A stretch of DNA of 64,000 nucleotides from Anaerolineae bacterium (lineage in GTDB: Bacteria > Chloroflexota > Anaerolineae > Aggregatilineales > Phototrophicaceae), in assembly GCA_022821805.1 (NCBI GenBank), contig JAJECX010000031.1, forward strand, positions 62,001-126,000, written 5' to 3'. Position numbers and translations under genes: made by a program. The stretch's first letter is position 1. The number at the start of each line of letters is the position of its first letter. The notes below the pieces were generated by a model. The model had not been told where the DNA came from. It did no database searches and saw only the letters and a list, made by a program, of their open reading frames with translations. Positions 1 through 9,656 of the stretch are shown here, one piece after another.

Positions 1-2
1 TG

Positions 3-416
3 CTCAGCCACATCTGGCTGCCGGTCATCATTCTCGGCACCTCGGGCACAGCAGCGCTGATTCGCGTGATGCGCGCCAACCTGCTCGACGAATTGTCCAA
101 GCTTTATGTGGATGCCGCTCGCGCGCGCGGCTTATCGGAATTGCGGCTGCTGTTCAAGTATCCGGTGCGGGTCGCGCTGAATCCGCTGGTGAGCGCGGTC
201 GCCTGGGTCTTCCCCGCGCTGGTGTCCGGCTCCGCGATCACCTCTATCGTGCTGAATCTGCAGACGACGGGACCGCTGCTCTATCGCTCGCTGCAAGCGC
301 AAGATATGTACCTAGCGGGCAGCTTGATTCTGCTGGTCAGCATCCTCACCATCATCGGCACGCTGGTGTCGGATATCCTGCTCGCCTGGATTGATCCCAG
401 GATTCAACTCCAATGA
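3..416 (+). CDS. Peptide/opine ABC transporter permease, DppB-like (5' truncated by window edge)
   Basis: Inner-membrane permease subunit of a type I ABC importer for dipeptides, oligopeptides or opines. Only the last 137 codons are present; the reading frame is open from base 3. Visible features are the EAA-loop region (MRANLLDELSKLYVDAARARGLSE, around visible residues 23-46) that contacts the ATPases, the conserved segment after it (FKYPVRVALNPLVSAVAW) and C-terminal membrane helices ending in the typical DPRIQL tail. Its TGA overlaps the ATG of the next permease by four bases (ATGA), so the two are translationally coupled. The substrate-binding protein is presumably upstream, outside the window. 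Confidence 0.93.
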   Translation, partial: LSHIWLPVIILGTSGTAALIRVMRANLLDELSKLYVDAARARGLSELRLLFKYPVRVALNPLVSAVAWVFPALVSGSAITSIVLNLQTTGPLLYRSLQAQDMYLAGSLILLVSILTIIGTLVSDILLAWIDPRIQLQ

Positions 417-1567
417 GCAAGGCTCATGTATCGCCGGCCCAAGACAGGCCGTCGCCCGCAGACGCCCGCGCCGAAACGCGCGTGGTGGTCGCCAATCAAT
501 GGCAGCTGATATGGTGGAAGTTCCGCAAGCACCGCCTGGCGATGTTCGCTGGCGCCGTGACGATCTTCTTGTATGTGGTTGCCGTTTTCGCTGAGTTCTT
601 CGCGCCCTACTCGTCGGGGACTTATAGCGCGGCGCATACCTTCATACCGCCGCAAAGCATCAAGCTCATTCAGCAGACCGATGCCGGTCCGCGCTTCTAT
701 CCCCACATCAATGGCTTCAAAGTGCAGGTGGATCAGGAGTCCTACAAACGCACTTACGTGATTGACGAGTCGATCATCTATCCTGTTGGCCTATTCGTCC
801 GCGGCGAGGAATACGAGTTGTGGGGCGTTTTCACCACCGACCTGCATCTGATTGGGGCGGCGCAATTCGGCGATCCCGTTTATCTCTTGGGGACTGATCG
901 CCTGGGGCGCGATGTGCTGAGCCGGACGATATACGGCACGCGCGTGTCGATGTCGGTCGGGCTGGTCGGCGTAGGCTTGAGTTTGCTGCTCGGCGTCATT
1001 CTGGGCGGCATCTCCGGTTATTATGGCGGCATGATCGACAACTTGATCCAGCGAACGATTGAGATCCTGCGCTCCTTGCCGACGATACCATTGTGGATGG
1101 GTCTCTCTGCCGCCATTCCCTTGACCTGGCCGCCGGTACGCGTCTATTTTGCCATCACCGTGCTCTTGTCGCTGATCGGCTGGACGACGCTGGCGCGCGA
1201 GGTCCGCGGTCGCTTTCTCTCGCTAAAGACCGAAGACTTTGTCATCGCCGCCCGCCTGGATGGCGTCCGCGAAATGCAGATCATTATCCGTCATATGGCG
1301 CCCTCAATGACGAGCCATATCATCGCCTCGGTCACCCTGGCGATACCGGGCATGATCCTGGCGGAGACGGCGCTCAGCTTCCTCGGCATCGGATTGCGGC
1401 CGCCGGTGGTAAGCTGGGGTGTGCTGCTGCAAGAGGCGCAGAATGTACGCTCCATCGCGACGGCGCCCTGGCTGCTCTTCCCCGGGGTCGCCGTGGTTAC
1501 CGCCGTATTGGCGATGAATTTTCTGGGAGATGGACTGAGAGATGCAGCCGACCCCTACCAAGCTTGA
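413..1567 (+). CDS. Peptide/opine ABC transporter permease, DppC-like
   Basis: Second membrane subunit (384 aa) of the same importer. An N-terminal cytoplasmic stretch precedes a first helix (about residues 43-65), followed by an unusually long extracytoplasmic loop (about 66-160) and then the five-helix BPD_transp_1 core. The core carries the signature LLGTDRLGRDVLSR and the EAA loop EDFVIAARLDGVREMQI. It ends with the family-typical [13 protein letters not shown]. The start overlaps the preceding stop, and the 3' end overlaps the longest possible start of the ATPase gene, all consistent with one operon. The long loop is larger than in E. coli DppC but common in Chloroflexota and thermophile homologues. 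Confidence 0.94.
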   Translation: MSKAHVSPAQDRPSPADARAETRVVVANQWQLIWWKFRKHRLAMFAGAVTIFLYVVAVFAEFFAPYSSGTYSAAHTFIPPQSIKLIQQTDAGPRFYPHINGFKVQVDQESYKRTYVIDESIIYPVGLFVRGEEYELWGVFTTDLHLIGAAQFGDPVYLLGTDRLGRDVLSRTIYGTRVSMSVGLVGVGLSLLLGVILGGISGYYGGMIDNLIQRTIEILRSLPTIPLWMGLSAAIPLTWPPVRVYFAITVLLSLIGWTTLAREVRGRFLSLKTEDFVIAARLDGVREMQIIIRHMAPSMTSHIIASVTLAIPGMILAETALSFLGIGLRPPVVSWGVLLQEAQNVRSIATAPWLLFPGVAVVTAVLAMNFLGDGLRDAADPYQA

Positions 1568-2597
1568 TTCAGCCGCTGATGCAATGATCAGCGCAGATGA
1601 ATCCTTGCTCGCCGTCAAGGATCTCAAGACGCATTTCTTCACTGACGAAGGCGTGGTCAAGGCGGTCGACGGGGTGAACCTCTCGCTGAAGCGCGGCAAG
1701 ACGCTCTGCGTCGTCGGCGAATCCGGCTGCGGCAAATCGGTGACGGCGCGCTCGATTTTGCGCATCGTGCCGGCGCCAGGCAGAATCGTCTCGGGCGAGA
1801 TCAGCTTTCAGCAGCGCAATGGCGCAATGATTGATCTAGCACAGACGAACCCCAAAGGGCGCGAGATTCGCCAAATCCGCGGACGCGAAATCAGCATGAT
1901 ATTCCAGGAGCCCATGTCCTCGCTCAGTCCAGTGCATACCATCGGCAGCCAGATCATGGAGGCGATTCTGCTGCATCTGCCGGTTACCAGGCAAGAAGCG
2001 CGCAAACGAGCGGTTTCCATGCTGGAGCTGGTCGGCATTCCGCGCGCGAGCGAACAACTGGATTCTTACTCTTTTGAGCTGTCGGGCGGGATGCGCCAGC
2101 GTGCGATGATTGCGATCGCGCTGGCTTGCGAGCCGCAGCTGCTGATCGCCGATGAGCCGACCACCGCCTTGGATGTGACGACGCAGGCGAATATCCTCGA
2201 CCTGATTCGCGACCTGCAGCAAGCCAGCGGCATGTCCGTGCTTTTCATCACGCATGACCTTGGCGTTGTCGCCGAGATCGCCGACGAAGTGGTCGTCATG
2301 TATCTCGGGCGCGATGTGGAAAGCGGGCCCGTCGATGCCATTTTCCACGATCCGAAGCATCCCTATACGCGAGCGCTGCTGCAGTCGATACCGCGTTACG
2401 ACAGTCGCGATCGTGACCGACTGTATTCCTTGAAGGGAACGGTTCCCCATCCTTTCGATCGACCAAGCGGCTGTCCCTTTCATCCGCGCTGCGATGAATT
2501 CATCCACGAGCGATGCAATACGGTAGACCCGGATCGCTATGCCGCCGGCACAGCGGAAAGCGTCCGCTGCCTGCTTTACTCGCCCGATGAGGATTAG
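1542..2597 (+). CDS. Peptide ABC transporter ATP-binding protein, DppD-like
   Basis: First of two nucleotide-binding subunits (351 aa from the longest start). Walker [13 protein letters not shown], signature [10 protein letters not shown], Walker [13 protein letters not shown] and the switch histidine ITHDLG are all present, so it should be ATPase-competent. The C-terminus carries the oligo_HPY domain with the cysteine-bearing GCPFHPRC...RC pattern typical of peptide/nickel transporters. The longest start overlaps the permease by 26 bp; an in-frame ATG at 1584 would begin just before the conserved region ([12 protein letters not shown]) and may be the true start. It is cotranscribed with the permeases. 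Confidence 0.95.
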   Translation: MQPTPTKLDSAADAMISADESLLAVKDLKTHFFTDEGVVKAVDGVNLSLKRGKTLCVVGESGCGKSVTARSILRIVPAPGRIVSGEISFQQRNGAMIDLAQTNPKGREIRQIRGREISMIFQEPMSSLSPVHTIGSQIMEAILLHLPVTRQEARKRAVSMLELVGIPRASEQLDSYSFELSGGMRQRAMIAIALACEPQLLIADEPTTALDVTTQANILDLIRDLQQASGMSVLFITHDLGVVAEIADEVVVMYLGRDVESGPVDAIFHDPKHPYTRALLQSIPRYDSRDRDRLYSLKGTVPHPFDRPSGCPFHPRCDEFIHERCNTVDPDRYAAGTAESVRCLLYSPDED

Positions 2598-2620
2598 TAT
2601 GCCAAAGGGGATTCAAAGTC

Positions 2621-3694
2621 TTGAGCATGGAAACTGACGCAAGCCTGACAGCTGACGGCGCGCGCCCGCTCTTGGAAGTGCGCAATCTTCACATGCAGTT
2701 TCCCATCAAGCGGGGGCTGCTTCGCCGGACGGTCGGTTTTGTGCATGCGGTCAACGATGTCAGCTTCAGCATCCGTCCCGGCGAAACCCTAAGCCTGGTG
2801 GGCGAATCCGGCTGCGGCAAGACGACCACGGGGCGCTGTATCGTGCGCGTATACAGCCCCTCGTCGGGCCAGATCCTGTATCAGCAGGACGAGCGCGAAA
2901 GCGTCGACCTGGCGCAATTCGACAATCGTGAACTGCGGCCATTTCGGCGCGAGATTCGCATGATCTTCCAGGACCCCTTTTCTTCTCTGAATCCGCGCTT
3001 GCCGATACTTCAAATCGTTGGCGAGCCGCTCCGCGCCAATCGCATCGCCAGCGGCTCGGAGTTGGAAGACCGCGTTGCGACGCTATTGCGCCGCGTAGGG
3101 CTGCGCCCCGAGTATATTCGACGCTACCCGCATGCCTTCAGCGGCGGCGAGCGCCAACGGATCGGCATTGCGCGCGCCCTCGCCCTGAATCCCCGCTTGA
3201 TCGTCGCTGACGAAGCCGTGTCCGCCCTGGATGTATCGGTGCAAGCGCAAATTCTGAACTTATTGCAAGATCTTCAGGAAGAGTTCAAGCTGACCTATTT
3301 GTTCATCGCCCATGACCTCAGCGTCGTCGAGCATATCAGCCATCGCGTCGCCGTGATGTATGTCGGCAAGATCGTTGAACTCGCCAGCGCCGACGAACTC
3401 TTCGCCAATCCGCTGCACCCGTATACGGAAGCGCTGCTCTCAGCCGTGCCCAAGCCCGATCCACGTCTGCGGAACAAAGGCGTGCGAATCCGCCTGGAAG
3501 GCGAAGTCACCGACCCGAGCAATCCGCCCAGCGGCTGCTATTTTCACCCGCGCTGCCCCTACGCCCAGGACCGCTGCCAGCATGAAGAACCGCCCGTCCG
3601 CGAGATCGGCGCTGACCATTGGGTGGCTTGTCATTTCGCCGACGAGCTTGAGCTGCGCGGCTTCGAAGCGATCGGCGCGGGGACGGACGATTAA
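2621..3694 (+). CDS. Peptide ABC transporter ATP-binding protein, DppF-like
   Basis: Second nucleotide-binding subunit (357 aa). Walker [13 protein letters not shown], signature [15 protein letters not shown], Walker [13 protein letters not shown] (DEA instead of DEP, a frequent variant) and IAHDLSVV are visible. The C-terminal oligo_HPY region has [15 protein letters not shown]. The open frame begins with TTG at 2621; an in-frame ATG at 2627 is equally likely, behind the purine-rich AAAGGGG around 2605. It lies 23 bp after the DppD-like gene, so dppBCDF-like genes form one plus-strand operon that continues upstream of the window. Confidence 0.95.
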   Translation: MSMETDASLTADGARPLLEVRNLHMQFPIKRGLLRRTVGFVHAVNDVSFSIRPGETLSLVGESGCGKTTTGRCIVRVYSPSSGQILYQQDERESVDLAQFDNRELRPFRREIRMIFQDPFSSLNPRLPILQIVGEPLRANRIASGSELEDRVATLLRRVGLRPEYIRRYPHAFSGGERQRIGIARALALNPRLIVADEAVSALDVSVQAQILNLLQDLQEEFKLTYLFIAHDLSVVEHISHRVAVMYVGKIVELASADELFANPLHPYTEALLSAVPKPDPRLRNKGVRIRLEGEVTDPSNPPSGCYFHPRCPYAQDRCQHEEPPVREIGADHWVACHFADELELRGFEAIGAGTDD

Positions 3695-3770
3695 CGAGCC
3701 AAGGAAAGTGCCAAAGCGGCGCAAAGCCTAGCCTTTGTATCCCGCCTAATGCAAGCGAGGTCTCCACAAA

Positions 3771-5849
3771 ATGCTTGAACCTGCCGATCATTTTCCCGAC
3801 CATGGCGGTTCCGCAGCGCCGCTATATTACGATCCGGATGTTTATCTGGTCGCGAACAGCATCGATAACGGCGTATTTCACTCCGCCTGGATGTCCGCCG
3901 ATTACGCTGTTGCTCTGGTGGAGAGCGGTTCCCCGCAGGAAATCGAGCGCGCCGAAGCCGTCATCGACGCCGTCCTGATCTGCCAGGACATGGATCCGCG
4001 CTCGCCACACTACGGCAACTTCAGATGGGAATACGAAGATCTGGCGGTTGAGGACTTGAACGCGGTCCAGTTTGTGCTCGTTCGCCTGATTCCGCTGCTG
4101 CTGAATCGCGCCGATCGCCTGTCAGAATCGCTCGTCTCACGGGTTAGGGAAGGGATCCGCCTTGGGCTCGGCGAAATCCGTCGGATTGATGTTTCGCCCG
4201 TCTATTCGAACATCGTGGCGCAAGACATCGCCAACTCGATCTTGGGCGGCCAGCTGCTGCGCCATCCGGAATACAGCGGGCGCGGGTTGGCCAAATTGCG
4301 GACCTGGCTGAAGGTGATCGATCAAAGCGGCATTCCACACGAGTACAATAGTCCAACCTATTCCTTCGTCTGTATAGAGGCGCTGCACAAGATCGTCGCC
4401 TTTTCCGATCAGCCGGAGGCCGCCGCGCTGGCGCAATTGATCATCACCCGCATCGGATTGAGCGTCGCTCTCCGCATTCACCCCGTCACCGGGCGGCTCG
4501 CTCCGCCGCATTGCCGCGCCTATTATCCCGCTCTGGTTTGCCAAAGCCCGGCTGAAGCACATGCGCTCTCCCATGCGATTTCACAGGGCAAGCTGCCCAA
4601 CTGGCTCGCGACCGCGCTGCATCAGCGTCCCGCTCCGCTGATGGTGACCGAAACATCCGACGCCGGCGCCGGAACTGTGATCAGCAGCTACCTCGATAGG
4701 GAGTTCAGCATTGGCGTCGCAACTGGGGAGTTGGCGACCCAATCGAACCGCTTCATCAGCAACCAGTCAAATGTCTTCTCGATCCATTACAGCCGAGAGA
4801 ATGGGGCGGCGCCGGGCGTGGTATTCTCGCGCTACTTGATCAACGACAAATGGCTCGGCGATTACCGCTCGACGCCTTCCCGAACCAGCGATCATATCTT
4901 CCGCGATGAAGGCAGCTTCCGCGGCGTATTATCGGGAGCGCGCGCCATCGGCATGTATACATCGCCCGAAGTTGATGCTTGGTCGCGGGTGTCCAGCGCG
5001 AAAGCGGCGCTGATCTGGAATAACGCGGAAGATGTCGATGAGATTTGGGTTGATGGATCCCGCATCAAGCGCCTGCCTGCCGATCTATCCGAGGGCTCGG
5101 TCATCGTTGTAGGCTGCGCAAAGGTCTATATTGTCATTCGCCCGCTTGAACGGACCAGGCTGGGCGCCGAGGCGCCCGTCCGCATCATTGAGCATCGCGG
5201 CAGCCTGGTGATTGAGATGTACAATTATCTGGGACCGGCCAAGACCTTTTGGGAACTGGGCAATCCCGGCGCGTTTTTTCAAGGTGTAATCCACAACGGA
5301 TTCTACGCCGAGGTGGTGGCGAAGAGTCAGTACGCCAGCGGACGAGCGGTCTATGAAGCCCATCTTGCTGGCGTCATGCGTGAGGAATTGGACGAGCCGC
5401 GTACCTTTGATGGCGACAATCAGCGCAAATGGAGCATCCGCTATCGCCGCGATGAGCGCTCCCTGGGAATCGAAATCGATCTCATGCGCTGGCGGATTCT
5501 CCGCCGCTGGGCGGACGGAGAGGCGCTCGGCTTCCCGATGCTTTCATCTCCCATTGCCCGCCAGGATCGCTCGGGCGAGATCGCGCTCGGCAACGCGCGC
5601 TTGCGCTGCGAGAAAGCGCCGGCTTGGCTGTTGGCCATTCCAGAGGCGGAGCTTTGGGTCGGCGCTTATCATGGACCCGAAGCGGCGGAATTTACGCTTG
5701 AGCTGCCCGACGGTCTGGTTCGGATTGAAGCGTTGGAGGCAGGCGCGGTGGTCTGGGACAAGGGGCAAGTCACGATTGACGCGATCGGTCTGCGAGGCGC
5801 GCCAGAGATTGCAGGCGCGCGCGAGGCGAACGTCATCCGCCGCCGATAG
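3771..5849 (+). CDS. Uncharacterised 692-aa protein, possible (alpha/alpha)-toroid glycan-active fold
   Basis: I do not recognise a named family. The N-terminal half (about 30-300) is predicted largely helical with short aromatic motifs such as HYGNFRWEYEDL and IPHEYNSPTYS, reminiscent of the alpha/alpha toroid of heparinase-like polysaccharide lyases. The C-terminal half (about 310-690) looks beta-rich, as in the sandwich domains of such enzymes. There is no signal peptide or membrane helix, so it should be cytoplasmic. A GAGGT ribosome-binding site lies about 9 bp before the ATG. It follows the peptide-type ABC operon by 76 bp, so the importer may deliver its substrate, perhaps a modified oligosaccharide. 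The function assignment is inference only. Confidence 0.6.
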   Translation: MLEPADHFPDHGGSAAPLYYDPDVYLVANSIDNGVFHSAWMSADYAVALVESGSPQEIERAEAVIDAVLICQDMDPRSPHYGNFRWEYEDLAVEDLNAVQFVLVRLIPLLLNRADRLSESLVSRVREGIRLGLGEIRRIDVSPVYSNIVAQDIANSILGGQLLRHPEYSGRGLAKLRTWLKVIDQSGIPHEYNSPTYSFVCIEALHKIVAFSDQPEAAALAQLIITRIGLSVALRIHPVTGRLAPPHCRAYYPALVCQSPAEAHALSHAISQGKLPNWLATALHQRPAPLMVTETSDAGAGTVISSYLDREFSIGVATGELATQSNRFISNQSNVFSIHYSRENGAAPGVVFSRYLINDKWLGDYRSTPSRTSDHIFRDEGSFRGVLSGARAIGMYTSPEVDAWSRVSSAKAALIWNNAEDVDEIWVDGSRIKRLPADLSEGSVIVVGCAKVYIVIRPLERTRLGAEAPVRIIEHRGSLVIEMYNYLGPAKTFWELGNPGAFFQGVIHNGFYAEVVAKSQYASGRAVYEAHLAGVMREELDEPRTFDGDNQRKWSIRYRRDERSLGIEIDLMRWRILRRWADGEALGFPMLSSPIARQDRSGEIALGNARLRCEKAPAWLLAIPEAELWVGAYHGPEAAEFTLELPDGLVRIEALEAGAVVWDKGQVTIDAIGLRGAPEIAGAREANVIRRR

Positions 5850-6004
5850 GGTGGGGTGACCGGCGAAATACCAATGGTGATTGCCGTGGACCCGCGCCGA
5901 ACTTACAATCCGTTGATCGTATGAATACAGCGACGCGTAAATCTATCCCGACCGGAATACCAATTTTGCGGCAGCGCGTACCCTCGCGCGGATTGGAATG
6001 CTGA

Positions 6005-7603
6005 ATGGCGCGCAACAAGCTCATAACGCTCGCGGCTAGCGCGGAACTGATCCCGGATCACGCAGTGGTTTCGGTGAGCTCTTCCAGCGGTCTGGGCTGC
6101 CCCGACGCGACCTTGAAGGCAATTGGCCAACGCTTCCAATCAACGGGCAGCCCGCGAGATATCACGACGATACATCCCATCGCGGCCGGCGATATGTACG
6201 GCATTGAGGGCATCGACCATATCGCGCGCAAGGGCTTGCTCAAGCGCGTCATCGCCGGTTCCTTTCCCAGCGGTCCCTCATCCAGAGAATCGCCGCGAAT
6301 CTGGCAGATGATTCATGACAATGAGGTCGAAGCCTATAATCTGCCCAGCGGCATCATCTTCCACATGCAGCGAGAGGCGGCCGCGAAACGCCCCGGTGTT
6401 CTGACCAAAACCGGTTGGGACACTGTCGTCGATCCGATCCATCGCGGCGGCAAGATGAATCAAATCACCAAGGAAGACATCGTCTCCCGCGTTGAATTTG
6501 ATGGCGATGATTGGCTCTACTACAAGTCGATAGCGGTTGATGTCGCCATTATTCGCGCGACAACCGCCGATGCCAATGGCAACCTGTCAATGGAGCACGA
6601 AGGCGCCTACCTGGGCGCGCTGGACCAGGCTTTAGCGGCGCGCAACAACGGCGGCTTGGTGATTGCCCAGGTCAAGCGCATCGCCTCTGACGCCGGTCTG
6701 CCGCCGCAATCCATTCGCGTGCCCGGCACATTGGTCGATTACATCGCGCTCGATCCTGAGCAAATGCAGACCACGCAAACAAGCTATGACCCCGCCATAA
6801 GCGGCGAGTCAGCCCGCCCTTTAACGAGTTTCTCGCCGGTGGAATGGAGCGTATCCAAAGTCATCGCTAGACGCGCCGCCATGACCATGCGAGCTGGCGA
6901 AACGGTTAATCTGGGCTTCGGCATTTCCGCGCTTGTGCCTTATATATTGCTGGAGGAGGGACTGCATGGCGCGGTCACCTGGGTTATCGAGCAAGGCGCG
7001 GTCGGCGGGCTGCCCCTCCAAGATTTCCAGTTTGGCTGCGCGTCCAACCTTGAAGCGATTGTCCCGTCCCCCGATCAATTCATCTTTTTTCAAGGCGGCG
7101 GTTTTGACCGCACCCTGCTTTCATTTATGGAATTGGACGCCAACGGCAGCGTCAATGTCTCGCGCCTGGCAGCAAAGCCTCATGTAACGGCTGGCATCGG
7201 CGGGTTTATCGATATCACAGCGCAGGCGAAGCATATCGTGTTCAGCAGCTATTTCACCGCCGGCGGCCTCAAGCTTGATATTGTCAGCGGAAAGCTCAAG
7301 ATCTTGCAAGAAGGACGATTCAAGAAATTCGTGCCCCGCATTGAAGAAGTCACCTTCAGCGGCGGCCGCGCGCGCGAGACGGGCCAGCAGGTGACTTACA
7401 TAACCGAACGCTGCGTTCTAAACTTGGGAACCGAAGGCTTAGTCGTCACCGAGATCGCGCCCGGCATTCGCCTGCAAGAGGATGTTCTCGACCAGGCGGG
7501 CATACCGCTGGGTGTTAGTCCGCAGCTGCGAGAGATGGACGCGCGCCTATTTTCGCCGCAGCCAATGCAGCTTGAGCTGGGAGAGAAGCGCCAGCGCCGT
7601 TGA
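6005..7603 (+). CDS. Family I acyl-CoA:carboxylate CoA-transferase (YdiF/propionate CoA-transferase-like)
   Basis: Moves CoA between acyl-CoA and a free carboxylate, typically acetate, propionate or a short 3-keto/hydroxy acid. At 532 aa it has the fused alpha-beta length of YdiF/Pct proteins. The N-terminal lobe has the conserved HPIAAGDMYGIEGIDHIA and GSFPSGPSS segments. The C-terminal lobe carries the catalytic-glutamate motif EQGAVGGLP, with Glu at about residue 329, which forms the glutamyl-CoA intermediate. The Shine-Dalgarno signal is weak (GGAATGC). It converges tail-to-tail with the next gene with one base between stops. It probably activates an acid produced by the surrounding catabolic genes; the exact substrate cannot be read from sequence. 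Confidence 0.9.
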   Translation: MARNKLITLAASAELIPDHAVVSVSSSSGLGCPDATLKAIGQRFQSTGSPRDITTIHPIAAGDMYGIEGIDHIARKGLLKRVIAGSFPSGPSSRESPRIWQMIHDNEVEAYNLPSGIIFHMQREAAAKRPGVLTKTGWDTVVDPIHRGGKMNQITKEDIVSRVEFDGDDWLYYKSIAVDVAIIRATTADANGNLSMEHEGAYLGALDQALAARNNGGLVIAQVKRIASDAGLPPQSIRVPGTLVDYIALDPEQMQTTQTSYDPAISGESARPLTSFSPVEWSVSKVIARRAAMTMRAGETVNLGFGISALVPYILLEEGLHGAVTWVIEQGAVGGLPLQDFQFGCASNLEAIVPSPDQFIFFQGGGFDRTLLSFMELDANGSVNVSRLAAKPHVTAGIGGFIDITAQAKHIVFSSYFTAGGLKLDIVSGKLKILQEGRFKKFVPRIEEVTFSGGRARETGQQVTYITERCVLNLGTEGLVVTEIAPGIRLQEDVLDQAGIPLGVSPQLREMDARLFSPQPMQLELGEKRQRR

Positions 7604-7604
7604 C

Positions 7605-9029
7605 TCAGCGGGCGAGAATCTGCAGGGCGCGGAGCAGCGCCGCATCGTCGCCGACGTTGCCCGGGAAAACCACATAAGCGCCGCCGGCATAATTGCTGCT
7701 GGAGTCGGGCTGCCAAACCGGAATACCCGGCAGAATTTGGCCCAAAACGCGCGCCCGCTTGATCGCCAGCGCGCCCGTAGCCAATTCGCTGGACGTGATG
7801 CCGCCTTTAGCGATGATGAAACGCGGCGCCAGCGGCAGCCCGCGCGTGACATCCACCAGGCATTGCGAGACGCGCCTTCCAATCGCCAGGCTGCTGTCGT
7901 CATCCTCGCCAATGACGACTTCACGGCTGGTATGCAGCGCCGCGTGCCTCCCGCTTTCCAGAATCTTTGTCAACCTGTCGATGAGTGAATCGACGAGCGA
8001 AGCCGAGTCTGTCGCCGTCAGTAATTCCTCAACCGGCAGCTCGACCCCGTCAACCATGCCGCTCCCCAGCAAGACCGCAAGCTGCTCTGTTGTCTTCTGC
8101 ACGTATGATCCGACCACCACCAGGCCGCCATATTCTGACATGGCTGGCATATCCGCCGGGTCAAGCGTGGGACGAACGGAGATTCCGCCACGGATGCCAG
8201 CGAAGGATGCCGCTGTGCGATATATCAAGCGTTTTCCCGCCGCCTCAGCGCGGATGCAGGCGAAGGCAACCACCTCAAGATCCCGCTCGCTCACGGCATC
8301 AACCGCGCAAACAGCGCCACCACGCAGGCCACTTAGTATCGCCTCTACCGCTTCTGGGCCACCCGCGCGGATAGCGTCTATCGAAATGGACTTGACTTGT
8401 TCCGCGTCGATCCGGCCCGCGGTCTTCTCCTCGACCCATTTGGGCAAACTTGAGTGTCGGTAGCCAAAAACAGCGTCTTTCGCGTAGGGCGTTTGCGCCG
8501 CCGGCGCGAGCGCATCCCCCTCTTCAACATAATGGACGCCCCGTATGGTATATCGTCCCCCAGCCATAAAAGCCGGAATGATGAGCGCGCCGTCAGGTTG
8601 GGTCGAAAGCGCCTCAGCCAGCGCATCGGTTTCCGCCGGGTAATGCCCGCGCAAGGTTGAATCACTGCGGCTGATTACCGTGTAGGGTCTGCCTGTCAGT
8701 GCGGCCGCTGATTGCAGGTTTCCCGCAATCTCCTGGTTGAGCGCCACCGCTTGATCGGCGTTTACACTGCGCGAATTGGTCAGGATGTAACAGACTGGGT
8801 CGTCGTTTTCCAGTTCGCGACGCAGCGCTGACGGCGACCATTCAGTCAGCACGATGGTGTCGTGCACCGTCTGCGTCCCGGTGGGGTCGTCGTCAAGGAC
8901 GAAGACTTTCTGCTTTGTTTCCCTCAGCAGCCGTTGAATCTCCGGCATCAAGTCATGCGCCCACTCGGCCGGCAAGCTGGCGAACAGCGCCGCTTTATTC
9001 ACCGGCTGCGCGTCAGATTGTGATTGCAA
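7605..9029 (-). CDS. Four-carbon acid sugar kinase family protein (OtnK/DUF1537-like)
   Basis: ATP-dependent kinase of the DUF1537 family, which phosphorylates four-carbon acid sugars such as D-erythronate, L-threonate or 3-oxo-tetronate. It is full length at 474 aa. The N-terminal substrate domain shows the hallmark VLDDDPTGTQT and SRSDSTLRGHYPAE. The C-terminal nucleotide-binding half includes IAKGGITSS and the closing PDSSSNYAGGAYVVFPGNVG region. The start is TTG at 9029 with GAGG 7 bp upstream; the conserved FASLPAEW segment shortly after supports it. No OtnC/OtnI partner or PdxA-like dehydrogenase is adjacent, so the pathway is incomplete here. Confidence 0.88.
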   Translation of the reverse strand: MQSQSDAQPVNKAALFASLPAEWAHDLMPEIQRLLRETKQKVFVLDDDPTGTQTVHDTIVLTEWSPSALRRELENDDPVCYILTNSRSVNADQAVALNQEIAGNLQSAAALTGRPYTVISRSDSTLRGHYPAETDALAEALSTQPDGALIIPAFMAGGRYTIRGVHYVEEGDALAPAAQTPYAKDAVFGYRHSSLPKWVEEKTAGRIDAEQVKSISIDAIRAGGPEAVEAILSGLRGGAVCAVDAVSERDLEVVAFACIRAEAAGKRLIYRTAASFAGIRGGISVRPTLDPADMPAMSEYGGLVVVGSYVQKTTEQLAVLLGSGMVDGVELPVEELLTATDSASLVDSLIDRLTKILESGRHAALHTSREVVIGEDDDSSLAIGRRVSQCLVDVTRGLPLAPRFIIAKGGITSSELATGALAIKRARVLGQILPGIPVWQPDSSSNYAGGAYVVFPGNVGDDAALLRALQILAR

Positions 9030-9074
9030 GCGACACCTCTTTTTGGCGACATTGTTTGAATGGAATTTCGTTTC

Positions 9075-9656
9075 CTAAGCGAGAAAATGAGAATATTGGC
9101 GCAAGTTGGCGGCCGTTGCTACAAGTTCTAGCTTGGCTAAATTGTCTAGGTACTCGTCGACCGTGAACTTCTTCTTTTTGTGTCGTCGCCTTATTTTGCG
9201 GATTGCTTCACAGAAGTTGCCTGGAAAAAGATCAAGGTGATTTGCCAGAAATTCGTCCGGATGCTGTGCCGCAATGCCATATATTCCCAATTCGTCTTCT
9301 GGAAAATCTTTGAGATTGTAGGTGACTATGACATCGCAACGGCCAGCTATCGCGGCTGCCAATACGTGACGATCGTTTTCATCGGGCAAGCATAACGAAT
9401 CAATCAAGTCTTCGTAGCCGCTTACGAGCGCGCCTCTTGTCTTCGCGTCCATTTGGTCGCGTCTCGATTCCAAGCGCTGTAGCGGAATATCGGGATATAT
9501 TCTCTGCACAGCCTTAATCCATTCATTGTGAATATCTACCGTCCACTTTGCGCGAAAAAGATCATACACCGCGAGTTGAACAAATATGTCCGTCAGTCGA
9601 ATCGGAACTAGGACGTTGGCGTCGAGTAGCGCTGAGTAACGGCTACGGCTAGTCAT
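9075..9656 (-). CDS. PIN-domain toxin of a type II toxin-antitoxin pair
   Basis: Putative ribonuclease toxin (193 aa). The N-terminal LLDANVLVP holds the first conserved acidic residue of PIN domains. Further acidic residues appear in DENDRHVLAAAI and in the C-terminal VTYNLKDFPED, matching the usual D-E-D-D arrangement. The gene overlaps the antitoxin stop by eight bases, as expected for coupled toxin-antitoxin translation. The C-terminal tail (about 150-193) is a basic helix (RRRHKKKKFTVDEYLDNL) and may bind RNA or the antitoxin. The target is unknown. Confidence 0.85.
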   Translation of the reverse strand: MTSRSRYSALLDANVLVPIRLTDIFVQLAVYDLFRAKWTVDIHNEWIKAVQRIYPDIPLQRLESRRDQMDAKTRGALVSGYEDLIDSLCLPDENDRHVLAAAIAGRCDVIVTYNLKDFPEDELGIYGIAAQHPDEFLANHLDLFPGNFCEAIRKIRRRHKKKKFTVDEYLDNLAKLELVATAANLRQYSHFLA

